A stretch of DNA of 64,000 nt. It comes from Dactylosporangium vinaceum. GTDB lineage: Bacteria; Actinomycetota; Actinomycetes; Mycobacteriales; Micromonosporaceae. The notes below the pieces were generated by a model. It had not been told where the DNA came from, ran no database searches, and worked only from the letters and a program-made list of their open reading frames with translations. Position numbers and translations under genes: made by a program. Below are positions 31,213 through 38,349 of the stretch, piece after piece; the first letter of the stretch is position 1; every line of letters begins with the position of its first letter. The stretch is taken from contig NZ_CP061913.1 of the NCBI RefSeq assembly GCF_019904175.1, forward strand, positions 5,456,001-5,520,000, written 5' to 3'.

Positions 31213-32721
31213 TCAGTACGGGTTGCCGGGCAGGTTGAGGCGCACGCTGTAGAGGCCGGCGCCCGACGACGGGGTGCCGGAGGTGATGAACAGCGTCCGG
31301 CCGTCGGCGCCCCCGAACGCCGCGTTGGTCGTGGCCCGCCCGACGGTGATGAGGCCCAGCTGCGCGCCGCTTGGCGCGTACACGTGGATGGTGCCCTCGG
31401 GGTTCGAGGCCCAGTACAGGTTGCCGGCGCAGTCGATCGTGACCCCGTCCGGGCCGTTGATCGACGTGAAGACACTGCGCGCGCCGATGGTGCCGTCCGC
31501 GCCGATGGGATACTTGACGATCTGGTTGGTGCCCATGGCGGCGACGTAGAGGGTCCGGCCGTCGGGGGACAGGGCGATGCCGTTGGGCTGGCGCAGACCG
31601 CCGTCGACGAGCTCCACCTGGCCGTTGCGCACGCGGAAGACGCCTGTCATGCCGCTCATCGCGTCGGGCCGGTTGCCCCGCTGGTAGTTCGGGTCGGTGA
31701 AGTAGACGGTGCCGTCGGCGGCGATGGTGAGGTCGTTGGGCGAGTTGAAGAGCTTGCCGTTGTACTGGCCTGCCACGCTCGTGCGCGCGTGGTCGGCCAG
31801 GCTGTAGGCCGAGACGCTGCGCTGGTCGTGCGTCGCGGCGATGATCCGGGTGCCGTCGGCCGTGACGGCCAGGCCGTTGCTGCCGGCGTTCGGGATGAAC
31901 TGCTCGAAGGTGGACTGCGGGGTGTAGCGCCAGATGTTGGAGGGCTGCACACCCTCGGACCCGGTCGCGCTCTGCAGGTCGGAGAAGAGCAGGTAGCCGG
32001 GGTTGGCCACCCATGTCGGCCCCTCGGTGAAGGCGAAGCCGCCCCGCAGCAGGGTCGCCGACATCGACGGCGCCGGCAGCGGGCCGGCCGACGAGGAGCA
32101 CGCCGGTGCCGGGGCACTCGCCGACGGGCTGACTGAGGGGCTCCCTGACGGGCTGCCCGGCGGGCTGACTGAGGGGCTGCTCGACGGGCCGCCCGTCCCG
32201 GGGGAGCGCCACTGCTGCTCGGCGCCGCCGCCGCACGTCCACAGCACGACCCGCGTGCCGCCGGCGGTGCCCGCGCTGCGCGGCGTCAGGCACAGCCCGG
32301 ACTGCACGCCGGTGACGGTGCCGTCGGCGTTGACGCTCCACTGCTGGTTGGTCTGGCCGTTGCAGTCCCAGATGACGACCGCGGTGCCGTTGGTGGTGCC
32401 GTGCCCGTAGGCGTCGAGGCACTTGCTGCCGTAGACCGTCAGCTGCCGGCCGGCCGTGTAGGTCCAGCGCTGGTTGGTGCCGCCGGTGCAGTCCCACAGC
32501 TGTGTCGCGGCGCCGTTGGCGGTGCCGGCTCCGCTCACGTCGAGGCAGCGGCCGGACTGGACACCGACGATCGGTGCGGTCTGCCCGGGCCCGATGGTCG
32601 CGGCCAGCGCCGGTGCCCGGGTCGCCAGCACCACGCCGGCGAGCACCGCGAGCGCGACCAGGGCGCCGATGCCGGCCGCCGTCCGGCGTTGCCTCCGGTG
32701 TCCGATGTTCGAGCTGGTCAT
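31213..32721 (-). CDS. Secreted CBM13-SMP-30/gluconolactonase
   Basis: 502 residues from ATG 32721 with GGAGGG upstream. A long N-terminal signal (about 1-41, A-P-A-L-A-A), CBM13 trefoil (about 48-172), a Ser/Pro-rich linker (174-215) and an SMP-30/gluconolactonase propeller (about 220-502): E-G-P-T-W with the metal-binding Glu, S-N-G-L-A-V, S-P-N-D-L-T-I, D-P-N-Y-Q and P-N-G-I-A-L-S-P-D-G-R. Such lactonases use Ca/Zn to hydrolyse aldonolactones. As the first gene of a two-gene unit with the dehydrogenase, it suggests extracellular oxidation of sugars at the polymer surface. Its divergent neighbour is the GH10 xylanase. Confidence 0.86.
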   Translation of the reverse strand: MTSSNIGHRRQRRTAAGIGALVALAVLAGVVLATRAPALAATIGPGQTAPIVGVQSGRCLDVSGAGTANGAATQLWDCTGGTNQRWTYTAGRQLTVYGSKCLDAYGHGTTNGTAVVIWDCNGQTNQQWSVNADGTVTGVQSGLCLTPRSAGTAGGTRVVLWTCGGGAEQQWRSPGTGGPSSSPSVSPPGSPSGSPSVSPSASAPAPACSSSAGPLPAPSMSATLLRGGFAFTEGPTWVANPGYLLFSDLQSATGSEGVQPSNIWRYTPQSTFEQFIPNAGSNGLAVTADGTRIIAATHDQRSVSAYSLADHARTSVAGQYNGKLFNSPNDLTIAADGTVYFTDPNYQRGNRPDAMSGMTGVFRVRNGQVELVDGGLRQPNGIALSPDGRTLYVAAMGTNQIVKYPIGADGTIGARSVFTSINGPDGVTIDCAGNLYWASNPEGTIHVYAPSGAQLGLITVGRATTNAAFGGADGRTLFITSGTPSSGAGLYSVRLNLPGNPY

Positions 32722-33014
32722 GACCCTCCTTCGAGACTGCGAACTCGACGTGCGTCGATGCCCGAAGTGTTTGCCGACTCGCCGCCGACGGTCAATCGCA
32801 CCAGATCCGATGAACCGGGCCGACCGGGCATTTCCGCCGAGAGATGCCCGTAAGGCGTTCCGAAACTCTCGGCCGCTCCATGAAATTTTCGCCGCCACCG
32901 AGCGCTACCGCGCCATCAGCGACGGCTCGCCACCGCCCGTTCGAATCGGTCCGGCGTAGTGGCGGAAGGTGCTCGCGAAGAAACTGTTATGGATCGGCCG
33001 GCGATCAAGTCAAT

Positions 33015-33029
33015 GCCGAAAATTTCGGC
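33015..33029. promoter_or_regulatory. GCCGAAAATTTCGGC palindrome upstream of the xylanase
   Basis: A 15-bp perfect palindrome with central A and the GAAA-N-TTTC core known from actinobacterial glycosidase promoters. It stands 230 bp before the xylanase start and 290 bp before the SMP-30 start. Its counterpart before abfB is at 12873-12883. Confidence 0.5.
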
Positions 33030-33213
33030 GAGCAATGCATTCGTGATGCATCGCAAAAGGCGTCATGAGCTGCGGGAACAGCGTCGGCGGCAGGATCTGG
33101 CGGGATTGCTCCGCTTGAATGTTCCGGAAAGTTCTGGAAGCCTCCGGTCCTACATGCGAACGCTCCGCTAGGCGCTCGCCGATTGACCCGCCAAGGTCGT
33201 ACCCGGCCGAGCA

Positions 33214-33226
33214 TGTTAGCGCTCAC
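33214..33226. promoter_or_regulatory. LacI-type operator of the GH10-GH62 gene
   Basis: tgttagcgctcac, identical to 12738-12750 at the abfB promoter. It is the typical CGCG-centred imperfect palindrome of LacI repressors, 36 bases upstream of the xylanase GTG, suitable for repression. Confidence 0.75.
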
Positions 33227-33261
33227 GCGACGCTCAAATTACCGGTAGTAAGGAGACCAGG

Positions 33262-35733
33262 GTGGCTAGAAGCCCTTCCGCTCGACGGGGCGGGAAGAGA
33301 TCATTCGCGATCAGAGCGCTGATCGGCGGCGTGGTCGGTGTCGTTGCGGTGTCGGTGGCCGCGGTCATGATGCCCTCGGCGAACGCGGCGGCGAGCACGC
33401 TCGGCGCGGCCGCGGCGCAGTCGGGTCGGTATTTCGGCACGGCGATCGCGGCGGGCCGGCTCGGTGACTCGACGTATTCGACGATCGCCGGGCGTGAGTT
33501 CAACATGGTGACGGCTGAGAATGAGATGAAGCCGGATGCGACGGAGCCGCAGCGGGGGCAGTTCAACTTCAGCTCGGGTGATCAGATCTACAACTGGGCG
33601 ACGCAGCGTGGCATGAAGGTGCGTGGGCACACGTTGGCGTGGCATGGGCAGCAGCCTGGGTGGATGCAGAGTTTGTCGGGGTCGAGTCTGCGGCAGGCGA
33701 TGATTGATCACATCAATGGTGTGGTGGGTCATTACCGGGGCAAGCTGGCGTACTGGGATGTGGTGAACGAGGCGTTCAACGAGGACGGCAGCCGCCGTAA
33801 CTCGAACTTGCAGGGTACGGGCAACGACTGGATCGAGGTGGCGTTGCGCACGGCGCGGGCCGCGGACCCGTCGGTGAAGCTGTGCTACAACGATTACAAC
33901 ATCGAGAACTGGTCGTACGCCAAGACGCAGGGCGTGTATCGGATGATCCAGGACTTCAAGTCCCGGGGTGTGCCGATCGACTGTGTGGGGCTGCAGACGC
34001 ACTTCACCGGTGGCAGTTCGTTGCCGTCGAACTTCCAGACGACGCTGTCGAGCTTTGCCGCGTTGGGTGTGGATGTGGCGCTGACCGAGGTTGACGTCAC
34101 CAACGCCTCGACCACCCAGTACGCGGGGTTGACGCAGGCGTGTATGAACGTGGCTCGCTGTGTCGGCATCACGGTGTGGGGGGTGCGCGACAGCGACTCG
34201 TGGCGTTCCAGTGAGAACCCGCTGCTGTTCGACGGCAGCGGCAACAAGAAGGCCGCCTACACCTCGGTCCTCAACGCCCTCAACGCGGCCAGCCCGACGA
34301 CCTCGCCGACCACGTCGCCGACCGTCTCGCCGACCACGTCGCCGACCGGCGGCTCGACCGGCGCGCCGGGCGGCACCAACGAGATCGTCGGATCGCAGTC
34401 CGGCCGCTGCATCGACGTGCCCAACGCCACCCAGACCAACGGCACGCGGGTGCAGCTCTACGACTGCCACGGCCAGTCCAACCAGCAGTGGACCTACACC
34501 TCCAGCAAGCAGCTGCAGGTGTACGGCTCCAAGTGCCTCGACGCCAACGGCGCGGCGACCGCCAACGGCACGGGCATCATCATCTGGGACTGCAACGGCG
34601 GCACCAACCAGCAGTGGAACGTCAACAGCAACGGCACCATCACCGGTGTGCAGTCCGGGCGCTGCCTCGACGTCTGGGGCACCGGCAACGGCCAGCAGGT
34701 CCAGCTCTACGACTGCAACGGGCAGGCCAACCAGCAGTTCCGGCTGGTCTCCCTCGGCGGGCCCACGTCGCCGCCGCCGTCCTCGCCGTCGTCCTCGCCG
34801 TCGACGTCGCCGACCGGCGGCCAGACGTGCACGCTGCCGTCCACCTACCGCTGGTCGTCGACGGGCGCGCTGGCCAACCCGGCCAACGGGTGGGTGTCGC
34901 TGAAGGACTTCACCAACGTCGTCTACAACGGCAAGCACCTGGTCTACGCGTCGAACGTCAACGGCAGCGGGCAGTACGGCTCGATGGGCTTCAGCACCTT
35001 CACCAACTGGTCGGACATGGCCTCGGCCACGCAGACCGGGATGAGCCAGGGCACCGTCGCGCCGACGCTGTTCTACTTCGCGCCCAAGAACATCTGGGTG
35101 CTGGCCTACCAGTGGGGCCCGAACGCCTTCAACTACAAGACGTCGAGTGACCCGACCAACCCCAACGGCTGGTCATCGCCGCAGGCGCTGTTCACGGGCA
35201 GCATCTCCGGCTCCGGCACCGGCGTGATCGACCAGACGCTCATCGGCGACAGCCAGAACATGTACCTGTTCTTCGCCGGTGACAACGGCAACATCTACCG
35301 GGCCAGCATGCCGATCGGCAACTTCCCCGGGAACTTCGGCTCGAGCTACACGACGGTCATGAGCGACTCGCAGTACAACCTCTTCGAGGCCGTCGAGGTC
35401 TACAAGGTCCAGGGCCAGAACCAGTACCTGATGATCGTCGAGGCGATCGGGAGCCAGGGGCGTTACTTCCGCTCCTTCACGTCCTCCAGCCTGAGCGGCT
35501 CGTGGACCCCGAACGCCGCGACGGAGAGCAACCCGTTCGCCGGCAAGGCCAACAGCGGCGCGAGCTGGACGAACGACATCAGCCACGGGGACCTGGTCCG
35601 CAACAACCCCGACCAGACCAAGACCGTCGACCCGTGCAACCTGCAGTTGCTGTACCAGGGCAAGAACCCCAGCGCCAGTGGTGACTACAACCTGCTGCCG
35701 TGGCGGCCGGGCGTGCTGACCCTGCAGCGCTAA
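33262..35733 (+). CDS. Secreted bifunctional GH10 xylanase-CBM13-GH62 arabinofuranosidase
   Basis: 823 residues from GTG 33262 behind AAGGAG. Signal 1-43 (P-S-A-N-A-A), GH10 domain 45-345 with acid/base E170 (D-V-V-N-E-A-F) and nucleophile E276 (L-T-E-V-D-V), Ser/Pro/Thr linker, CBM13 trefoil 372-500, a second Ser/Pro linker, and GH62 domain 521-823 with D549 as probable base. One chain thus cuts the xylan backbone and trims arabinose. The GH10 part (about 33430-34230) uses many T-ending codons (GGT, GAT, TTG), whereas the CBM13 and GH62 parts are strongly G/C-ending and share long identical stretches with the GH62 gene at 633, which suggests domain shuffling onto an imported or older xylanase. 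Confidence 0.95.
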   Translation: MARSPSARRGGKRSFAIRALIGGVVGVVAVSVAAVMMPSANAAASTLGAAAAQSGRYFGTAIAAGRLGDSTYSTIAGREFNMVTAENEMKPDATEPQRGQFNFSSGDQIYNWATQRGMKVRGHTLAWHGQQPGWMQSLSGSSLRQAMIDHINGVVGHYRGKLAYWDVVNEAFNEDGSRRNSNLQGTGNDWIEVALRTARAADPSVKLCYNDYNIENWSYAKTQGVYRMIQDFKSRGVPIDCVGLQTHFTGGSSLPSNFQTTLSSFAALGVDVALTEVDVTNASTTQYAGLTQACMNVARCVGITVWGVRDSDSWRSSENPLLFDGSGNKKAAYTSVLNALNAASPTTSPTTSPTVSPTTSPTGGSTGAPGGTNEIVGSQSGRCIDVPNATQTNGTRVQLYDCHGQSNQQWTYTSSKQLQVYGSKCLDANGAATANGTGIIIWDCNGGTNQQWNVNSNGTITGVQSGRCLDVWGTGNGQQVQLYDCNGQANQQFRLVSLGGPTSPPPSSPSSSPSTSPTGGQTCTLPSTYRWSSTGALANPANGWVSLKDFTNVVYNGKHLVYASNVNGSGQYGSMGFSTFTNWSDMASATQTGMSQGTVAPTLFYFAPKNIWVLAYQWGPNAFNYKTSSDPTNPNGWSSPQALFTGSISGSGTGVIDQTLIGDSQNMYLFFAGDNGNIYRASMPIGNFPGNFGSSYTTVMSDSQYNLFEAVEVYKVQGQNQYLMIVEAIGSQGRYFRSFTSSSLSGSWTPNAATESNPFAGKANSGASWTNDISHGDLVRNNPDQTKTVDPCNLQLLYQGKNPSASGDYNLLPWRPGVLTLQR
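34507..34545 (+). repeat. CBM13 conserved nucleotide block, copy 3
   Basis: 39 bases identical to 6313-6351 and 10035-10073, 24-28 kb away, inside the CBM13 module of the xylanase. Confidence 0.88.
34896..34949 (+). repeat. GH62 duplicated segment A, copy 2
   Basis: Identical over 54 bases to 1271-1324. Confidence 0.9.
35375..35450 (+). repeat. GH62 duplicated segment B, copy 2
   Basis: Identical over 76 bases to 1750-1825. Confidence 0.9.
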
Positions 35734-36581
35734 GCGTGCGCGCGTACCGCGGCGGCCCAGATGCGGGCGGCTTCGTGGAAGGCGGCCGTCAGGCCGCCGC
35801 GGTCGTGCACCCGGGTGACCGCGACGACCCGGCAGGGTTCCATGCCGGTGACGGGGACCGTCGCGACACCGGGGTGCAGGGTGCCCCGCTGGTCCCCGGC
35901 GGGCAGGACGGCGACCGCGCCACCCGCGACGCGTTCGAGCTTGTCCTCGAAGCTGTCGTCCGACTCCGGCGGCCGGCTCCACATCGTCGGGGTGCTCGTG
36001 CAGGCGACGAGGCCCTCGCCGGCCAGCTCGCCGGCCGTCAGCGCGGCCCGGCCCGCGAGGGGATGCGTGGCGGGCAGCAGCGCCACCCGCGGCTCGTCAT
36101 AGAGGACGTCCAGCCGCACAGCGTCAGCGGGCAGTGCCACCGGCAGCCGGGTGAGCAGGGCGTCCACCCGGCCGTCGAGCAGTGCCGACGCCTGCGGCCA
36201 GGTCAGGTGCCGGGTCCGGATGCCGGCCTGCGGGAATCGGTCGCGCAGCCGCTGCGCGACAGGGGTGACCACGAGGTCGCCGACGTGACCGATCGTCAAG
36301 GCCCCGCCCGGACCGCGGGCGGCCGCGACGGCCCGCGCCGCGCCGTCCAGCAGCGACGTCGCCTCGGTGCGGAAGGCGTCGCCGGCGGCGGTGAGGCGGC
36401 TGCCCTGCGCCGTGCGCTCGATGAGACGCACCCCGAGCTGCTCCTCGAGGCGCCGGATCTGCCGGCTCAGCGACGGCTGAGCCACGTGCAGGACGGCGGC
36501 GGCCCGGCCGAAGCTGCCGTGCTCGGCGACGACCGTGAAGTAGCGGACCAGCCGCAGGTCGAGGTCCGGCGTGCGCGTCAT
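35730..36581 (-). CDS. LysR-family transcriptional regulator
   Basis: 283 residues from ATG 36581; the frame extends upstream, but the LysR helix-turn-helix begins here (L-D-L-R-L-V-R-Y-F-T-V-V-A-E-H-G-S-F, Q-P-S-L-S-R-Q-I-R-R-L-E). Residues 90-280 form the two-lobed effector domain. An inverted repeat with the LysR T-N11-A form covers the start codon (36579-36595), pointing to autoregulation and control of the divergent SDR gene at 36652. Its stop codon overlaps that of the convergent xylanase gene (CTAA at 35730), so the two cannot be separated by a terminator. Confidence 0.9.
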   Translation of the reverse strand: MTRTPDLDLRLVRYFTVVAEHGSFGRAAAVLHVAQPSLSRQIRRLEEQLGVRLIERTAQGSRLTAAGDAFRTEATSLLDGAARAVAAARGPGGALTIGHVGDLVVTPVAQRLRDRFPQAGIRTRHLTWPQASALLDGRVDALLTRLPVALPADAVRLDVLYDEPRVALLPATHPLAGRAALTAGELAGEGLVACTSTPTMWSRPPESDDSFEDKLERVAGGAVAVLPAGDQRGTLHPGVATVPVTGMEPCRVVAVTRVHDRGGLTAAFHEAARIWAAAVRAHA

Positions 36582-36595
36582 ACCCCGATGGTATG
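36579..36595. promoter_or_regulatory. LysR box (CATACC-N5-GGTATG)
   Basis: Perfect 6-bp inverted repeat with 5-base spacer, containing T-N11-A, located in the 70-base gap between the divergent LysR and SDR genes and overlapping the regulator's start codon. Confidence 0.65.
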
Positions 36596-36651
36596 GCGGC
36601 CGTGCGGAACAGGTCTTGGACCCGGCCGCCGGGGCGGGCTTGAGTGGGCGC

Positions 36652-37395
36652 ATGAGCGACTATGCGGGCAAGAAGGTTGTCATCACCGGCGGGAGCGGCG
36701 GCATCGGGTTCGCCGCCGCGCAGCTCCTGGCCGCGGGCGGCGCGCGGGTGCTGATCACCGGGCGGGACCCGGACCGGCTCGGCACCGCCCGTGATCGGCT
36801 CGGCGGTGACGTCGTGGCGGTCCGCAGCGACACGGCGGTCCCGGCCGAGGTTGACGCGCTCGCGCAGCGGGTGCGGGCCGAGTGCGGCACCGTCGACGCG
36901 CTGCTCGTCAACGCCGGGATCACCAGCAACCGCCCGTTCGCGCAGGTGACGGCCGACGACTACGACGAGGTGTTCGCGGTGAACACCCGCGGGCCCTACT
37001 TCACGGTGCAGCGCCTCGCCCCGCTGCTGGCCGACGGCGGCGGCGTCGTGTTCACCACCTCGGTCGCCGGCACCAAGGGCCTGCCGGCGAGCAGCGTCTA
37101 CGCCGCCAGCAAGGCCGCGCTGCGCTCGATGACCCGCAGCCTCGCCCGTGAGCTGCTCGCCCGCAACATCCGGGTCAATGCGGTGAGCCCGGGCCCGATC
37201 GACACCGGCATCCTGCGCCGGAGCATGCCGGCGGACGCGGCGGCCGGGCTGGAGGCGCAGTTCGTCGCCCGCAACCCGATGGGCCGCCTGGGCGAGCCGG
37301 CCGAGGTGGCGCGGGCGATGCTGTTCCTGGCGTTCGACGCCACCTACACCACCGGCGCCGAGCTGACCGTCGACGGCGGCGCGGCCCAGCTGTAG
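36652..37395 (+). CDS. SDR-family oxidoreductase under LysR control
   Basis: 247 residues from ATG 36652. T-G-G-S-G-G-I-G-F cofactor loop, N-A-G-I-T, catalytic S (T-T-S-V-A-G) and Y-A-A-S-K, and C-terminal V-D-G-G-A-A-Q-L; a standard NAD(P)-dependent ketone/alcohol oxidoreductase. Divergent LysR-SDR pairs of this type commonly respond to electrophiles or xenobiotic carbonyls, but substrate is unknown here. The stop is 10 bases from that of the convergent ATPase-domain gene. Confidence 0.88.
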   Translation: MSDYAGKKVVITGGSGGIGFAAAQLLAAGGARVLITGRDPDRLGTARDRLGGDVVAVRSDTAVPAEVDALAQRVRAECGTVDALLVNAGITSNRPFAQVTADDYDEVFAVNTRGPYFTVQRLAPLLADGGGVVFTTSVAGTKGLPASSVYAASKAALRSMTRSLARELLARNIRVNAVSPGPIDTGILRRSMPADAAAGLEAQFVARNPMGRLGEPAEVARAMLFLAFDATYTTGAELTVDGGAAQL

Positions 37396-37405
37396 TCGCG
37401 GTGCG

Positions 37406-38056
37406 CTACAGCGGGCGTGGCTCGATGCGTCGCCGGGGTCGTCGCCGGCATATCTCCGCGGCGGCGGCGGTCGCCGCGGCCGCCCGGGCGCACAGATACT
37501 GGCTCGTCCCGAGCAGCTCACGGGTTCGTTCGGCCAGGGCAGCGGCCAGCGAGGCCGGGGCGGGCGAGGGCGGCGTCCGCCTGCCGTCCGGCTGCTCCGA
37601 GGCGATGATCGCGGTGATGGTCGTGCCGACGCGTCCGGGGCCGGCGTGGACGTACAGCAGCCGGGCGAGCCGGCGGCAGAGCCACAGGCCGCGCCCGCCG
37701 GTCGCGGTGGGCTCCGGCCGGACGCGCCCGATGTCGGTCCTGGTGAGCCCCGGACCGGCGTCGGTGACCCGGCAGTAGAGCGTGGTGCCGCGGTGCCACA
37801 GCTGCAGCCGGCCCCGGCCGCCGCCGTGCCGGATGGCGTTGGTCGCCAGCTCGGTGGCGATGAGCAGGAGGCCGTCGATCTGGCGCCGGTCGGTGGTGTG
37901 CTCGCCGGCCCGGGCGGCCAGACTCGGGCGCAGCTCGGCGAGGTCGCCGAGGTCGAAGTGCCGGTCCAGGTCGAACATCGGCCGGCTCCCCGGCGGCGCC
38001 GGACGCGCTGTGCCGGCCGGCTCGTCCAGGCCGACCGAGCGTAACTCCTCGGCCAC
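37406..38056 (-). CDS. HATPase_c anti-sigma-factor-type protein
   Basis: 216 residues from GTG 38056, preceded by GGAGG at good spacing; ATG 37978 with GGGGAG is an equally possible start that drops a low-complexity 26-residue tail. The core (about 45-160) is an RsbW/SpoIIAB-like GHKL domain: N-box E-L-A-T-N-A-I-R-H-G, D-A-G-P-G-L and G-G-R-G-L-W-L-C. Such kinases bind sigma factors and phosphorylate anti-anti-sigma partners. The C-terminal 55 residues are Ala/Arg-rich and outside the family. A SpoIIE-type phosphatase, the opposing activity, is encoded at 54656, but the two are not adjacent and pairing is speculation. Confidence 0.75.
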   Translation of the reverse strand: MAEELRSVGLDEPAGTARPAPPGSRPMFDLDRHFDLGDLAELRPSLAARAGEHTTDRRQIDGLLLIATELATNAIRHGGGRGRLQLWHRGTTLYCRVTDAGPGLTRTDIGRVRPEPTATGGRGLWLCRRLARLLYVHAGPGRVGTTITAIIASEQPDGRRTPPSPAPASLAAALAERTRELLGTSQYLCARAAAATAAAAEICRRRPRRRIEPRPL

Positions 38057-38245
38057 TCCGGACCTCCAGCGTCGGGCCCGCGCCGGACGCGGGCGGCGGC
38101 ACCTGAGGCCGCCGACCGGCAGGTCACTGGTGCGCTTGTCATGATACGTCGCAGGTCGGGCGTCCCTCAACCGGACCGCTGCCCGTCCGTCGGAACCCCG
38201 GACGCCGCGGCCGTGGACCGCGACCGGCCCGCAGCGGGTGGCCGT

Positions 38246-38273
38246 TTGACGGCCGGCGGGGGCCTGCTATAGC
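38246..38273 (+). promoter_or_regulatory. Promoter of the MFS gene
   Basis: TTGACG (38246-38251), a 16-base spacer and TATAGC (38268-38273) preceded by TGC, giving an extended -10. The transcript would start near 38280, leaving a 70-base leader before ATG 38350. Confidence 0.6.
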
Positions 38274-38349
38274 GTTACCCACCCCCGAGCAGCGCATCTT
38301 GGAGCCGGGGCGGCGGGACTGCGTACCCACCGTCTCAGCGGAGGCTCCA

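Larger units (their letters stand above)
32722..33261. other. 540-bp divergent intergenic region
   Basis: Lies between the SMP-30 gene and the xylanase and is noticeably richer in A/T than its surroundings. It holds the palindrome at 33015-33029, a looser CCGA-N5-TCGG at 32860-32872, the inverted repeat tgcat-N5-atgca (33036-33050) and the LacI-type operator at 33214-33226. No supported gene; a 70-codon plus-strand frame (32959-33171) lacks a ribosome site and typical codon bias. Confidence 0.65.

Noticed and set aside
32930..32960. cgttcgaatcgg resembling a tRNA T-loop
   Set aside because: The flanking bases do not form a five-base T-stem and no anticodon or acceptor stem could be found.
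32959..33171. 70-codon plus-strand frame before the xylanase
   Set aside because: No ribosome site, unusual third-position composition, and it overlaps palindromic regulatory elements; better read as promoter DNA.
34300..34360. Short repeats (Ser-Pro-Thr codons) that could suggest a CRISPR or tandem array
   Set aside because: They encode an ordinary Ser/Pro/Thr linker between enzyme domains; no spaced repeats of CRISPR type anywhere in the window.
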